Origin: Actinacidiphila glaucinigra
GTDB taxonomy: Bacteria > Actinomycetota > Actinomycetes > Streptomycetales > Streptomycetaceae
Length of the DNA: 64,000 nt
Assembly (NCBI RefSeq): GCF_900188405.1
Contig: NZ_FZOF01000003.1
Span: forward strand, 434,001 to 498,000
Direction of reading: 5' to 3'
Below the pieces are notes generated by a model. The model ran no database searches and had not been told where the DNA came from. It was given only the letters and a program-made list of their open reading frames with translations. This document shows, one piece after another, positions 62,427 through 64,000 of this stretch; the first letter of the stretch is position 1, and every line of letters starts with the position of its first letter. The position numbers and the translations under genes were made by a program.

Positions 62427-64000
62427 TCAGGCACCGAGTTGGAGTCCGGGAGCCGCCTCCTCGATCACCGCCGTACCGGACGCGCCGATCCGCAGCGCGA
62501 AGGGCTCCTCGGCCACCCGCAGCCCGGCGAGGTCGAGATCTCCGAGCGGAGAGGCGGCCGGCGGGCGCACGGCCACCATGCGTTCGGGGGCGTCGGGGCG
62601 GATCCCGGCGAGGGCCAGCAGCATGTGCACGGCGCCTGCGGCGGCCACCGCGGCGGGTCGTGACGCCGTTGGGTGCGGGGCGGGACGGCGGGACTCGTCC
62701 CGCTGCTCCCCCGCGTACATCTCGGGCAGCCGGTGCCCGAACGCACCTGCCGCGTCCAGCACGCCGAGGAGCAGCGTCATGGCCTCGCGCTCGTGGCCGG
62801 CCGCCGCCAGCCCGGCGACCGCGACGGCCGTCTCGTGGACCCGTACCGCACCCCCGCGGTGGCCGAAGGGGTTGTAACCGGGGGCCTTGGCGGACAGGGT
62901 CCGCAGCCCCCATCCCGAGTCGAGCTCCGGAGCGGCCAGGAGACGGGCGAGCTGTTCCGTCTGCACCTTGTCCAGCAGGCCGGGGGCGAACTCGCAGCCG
63001 CCCGCCAAGCCGGTGTCGAGAAGGTGAGCGGCGGCCGATCCCAGGTGGGGCACCGGTCTGCCGTCGGGGGTCAGCGCGGCGGCCGGGCTCCCGCCGGCCG
63101 GGTCGTCCAGCCAGAAGTCCTCCCGGAACCTCCGGCGCAGCGCCTCGGCCCGCTCCCGCCACTCCTCCGCGCCGGGGCGTCCGTGGGCCTGGAGCAGATC
63201 GGCGCCGTGCAGCATGGCCCGGTGCGCGTGGGCCTGTACGTCACAGCGCAGGGGACCGCCCGGCACGGGATCGGGGACGTATCCGCCCTCGCCCGCGACG
63301 GACCGCAGCCACCGCAGACCGCGCTCGACGGCCGGCAGCAGTTGTTCGGTCTCCCGCTCCGGAAGCCCCCACCGGCGGGCCTCGGCGAGCAGCGTGACGA
63401 AGAGCAGCCCCGCCTCCACTCCGGAGCAGGTGGGCGGCAGATGCGGACCGGCATGGCGCAGCGGGCCCGGCAGGCCGCCGGTCTCCGGGTCCTGGCGCCG
63501 GGCGAACGCCCGTAGCGTGCCGGCCGCCAGGCGGGTGCCCAGCGGCAGCAGCATGCGAGCCGCCCACAGGGCATCCGCCGGGGCGGGACCGAGCCGCCAC
63601 GGGGCGCCGGCCGCCACATGGACGTCCAGGGGGTGCTCGGGGTCGCGCAGCAGCAGCGCCCGAAGATCGTCGAGGGCGGCACGCAGCAGCGTCTCCGCCC
63701 GGCCGTCGCCGCCGCGGATCTCCGGGGCCGACCAGGGCACGGGGACCGCCGGGGCGGATCCGCCGTTCACCCCGGCCACGGCGGGCTCCAGCGTCGCGCG
63801 CAGCTCGATCGTTCGCGATGCCCCGGCGGGCAGCGCCAGCTCCCAGCACAGCAACCCGGCGGAGGCCAGGGCGCTCTCGGGTGCCGGCACGGCGGTGACC
63901 CGGGCTCGCAGGCCCTCCGCCGACCACAGCAGCCCCGCGTCGCACACGCTGGACTGCAGCTCCGGCCCGCAGGATCCGGCCGCGATGGCCGCCAGTTCGC
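62427..64000 (-). CDS. Glycogen debranching/amylo-alpha-1,6-glucosidase-like protein (5' end cut by window edge)
   Basis: The frame is open to the right edge without a start, so the N-terminus lies outside. The visible 524 codons begin in the debranching N-terminal beta domain (WELALPAGASRTIELRATLE) and continue into an (alpha/alpha)6 barrel: DALWAARMLLPLGTRL, RRQDPETGGLPGPLRHAG, SGWGLRTLSAKAPGYNPFGHRGGAVRVHE. This is the family often annotated as glycogen debranching N-terminal domain proteins. Probable intracellular glycan hydrolase; exact substrate unknown. Confidence 0.9.
   Translation of the reverse strand, partial: ELAAIAAGSCGPELQSSVCDAGLLWSAEGLRARVTAVPAPESALASAGLLCWELALPAGASRTIELRATLEPAVAGVNGGSAPAVPVPWSAPEIRGGDGRAETLLRAALDDLRALLLRDPEHPLDVHVAAGAPWRLGPAPADALWAARMLLPLGTRLAAGTLRAFARRQDPETGGLPGPLRHAGPHLPPTCSGVEAGLLFVTLLAEARRWGLPERETEQLLPAVERGLRWLRSVAGEGGYVPDPVPGGPLRCDVQAHAHRAMLHGADLLQAHGRPGAEEWRERAEALRRRFREDFWLDDPAGGSPAAALTPDGRPVPHLGSAAAHLLDTGLAGGCEFAPGLLDKVQTEQLARLLAAPELDSGWGLRTLSAKAPGYNPFGHRGGAVRVHETAVAVAGLAAAGHEREAMTLLLGVLDAAGAFGHRLPEMYAGEQRDESRRPAPHPTASRPAAVAAAGAVHMLLALAGIRPDAPERMVAVRPPAASPLGDLDLAGLRVAEEPFALRIGASGTAVIEEAAPGLQLGA

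Overview
The window is high-GC chromosomal DNA with GTG/TTG starts, GTGA/ATGA overlaps between neighbouring genes and many perfect GC-rich hairpin terminators. The gene content (sepH, cutRS, whiH, hrdB, parC/parE, a DasR dre site, a c-di-AMP riboswitch, DUF3710/DUF4193/DUF5998/DUF7455 proteins) identifies a Streptomyces or very close relative. From memory, the core order dut ... cutRS ... sepH ... tdk ... pat-ptsH ... parC ... parE ... hrdB-whiH matches the conserved core of the S. coelicolor chromosome. I see no rRNA, true tRNA, IS element, phage gene or CRISPR array.

Layout. 1-1724: start of a potassium-uptake operon on the minus strand (27-aa membrane peptide, kdpF, truncated kdpA). 1871-6414: DUF3710, dut, a hotdog thioesterase, an SDR, DUF3093 and two conserved hypotheticals. 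6813-8735: CutRS two-component system. 9067-13999: a 57-aa protein, an inositol-phosphatase-like enzyme, ferrochelatase, an MFS transporter and a sugar-lactone oxidase. 14365-22531: SepH, a rhodanese, a VOC protein, thymidine kinase, a phosphatase-like hydrolase, DUF5998 and a fused GNAT/acyl-CoA synthetase (Pat). 22611-24847: HPr behind a dre site, a GntR regulator and an M23 peptidase behind a c-di-AMP riboswitch. 25262-30659: an active/inactive M16 protease pair and topoisomerase IV subunit A.

An accessory, mostly catabolic block lies between parC and parE. It holds an alpha-glucoside importer with a GH13 glucosidase and LacI regulator (30759-37051). Next come a VOC protein and an iron-box-controlled thioredoxin-like ferredoxin. 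A nitrate/sulfonate/taurine-type ABC importer stands divergent from a CitA/CitB-type two-component system (38718-44023). A compact six-gene operon follows (CUT2 sugar importer, SDR, benzoylformate-decarboxylase-like ThDP enzyme, IclR; 44030-50875) with a perfect 19-bp palindrome in front of it. A DUF485 + sodium/solute symporter pair (50941-52994) closes the block.

The right end returns to core genes: parE (with a LexA-like box in its promoter region), a DUF7455 zinc protein, a trypsin-like secreted protease, hrdB, whiH, an unusual fused ABC protein with degenerate ATPase motifs, a Nudix/winged-helix regulator and a truncated glycogen-debranching-like enzyme.

The most promising less-described items are the six-gene importer/ThDP operon with its palindrome, the iron-box-controlled ferredoxin-like gene, the LexA-like box at parE, the 31-bp palindrome between hemH and an MFS gene, and the micro-protein leading the kdp operon.
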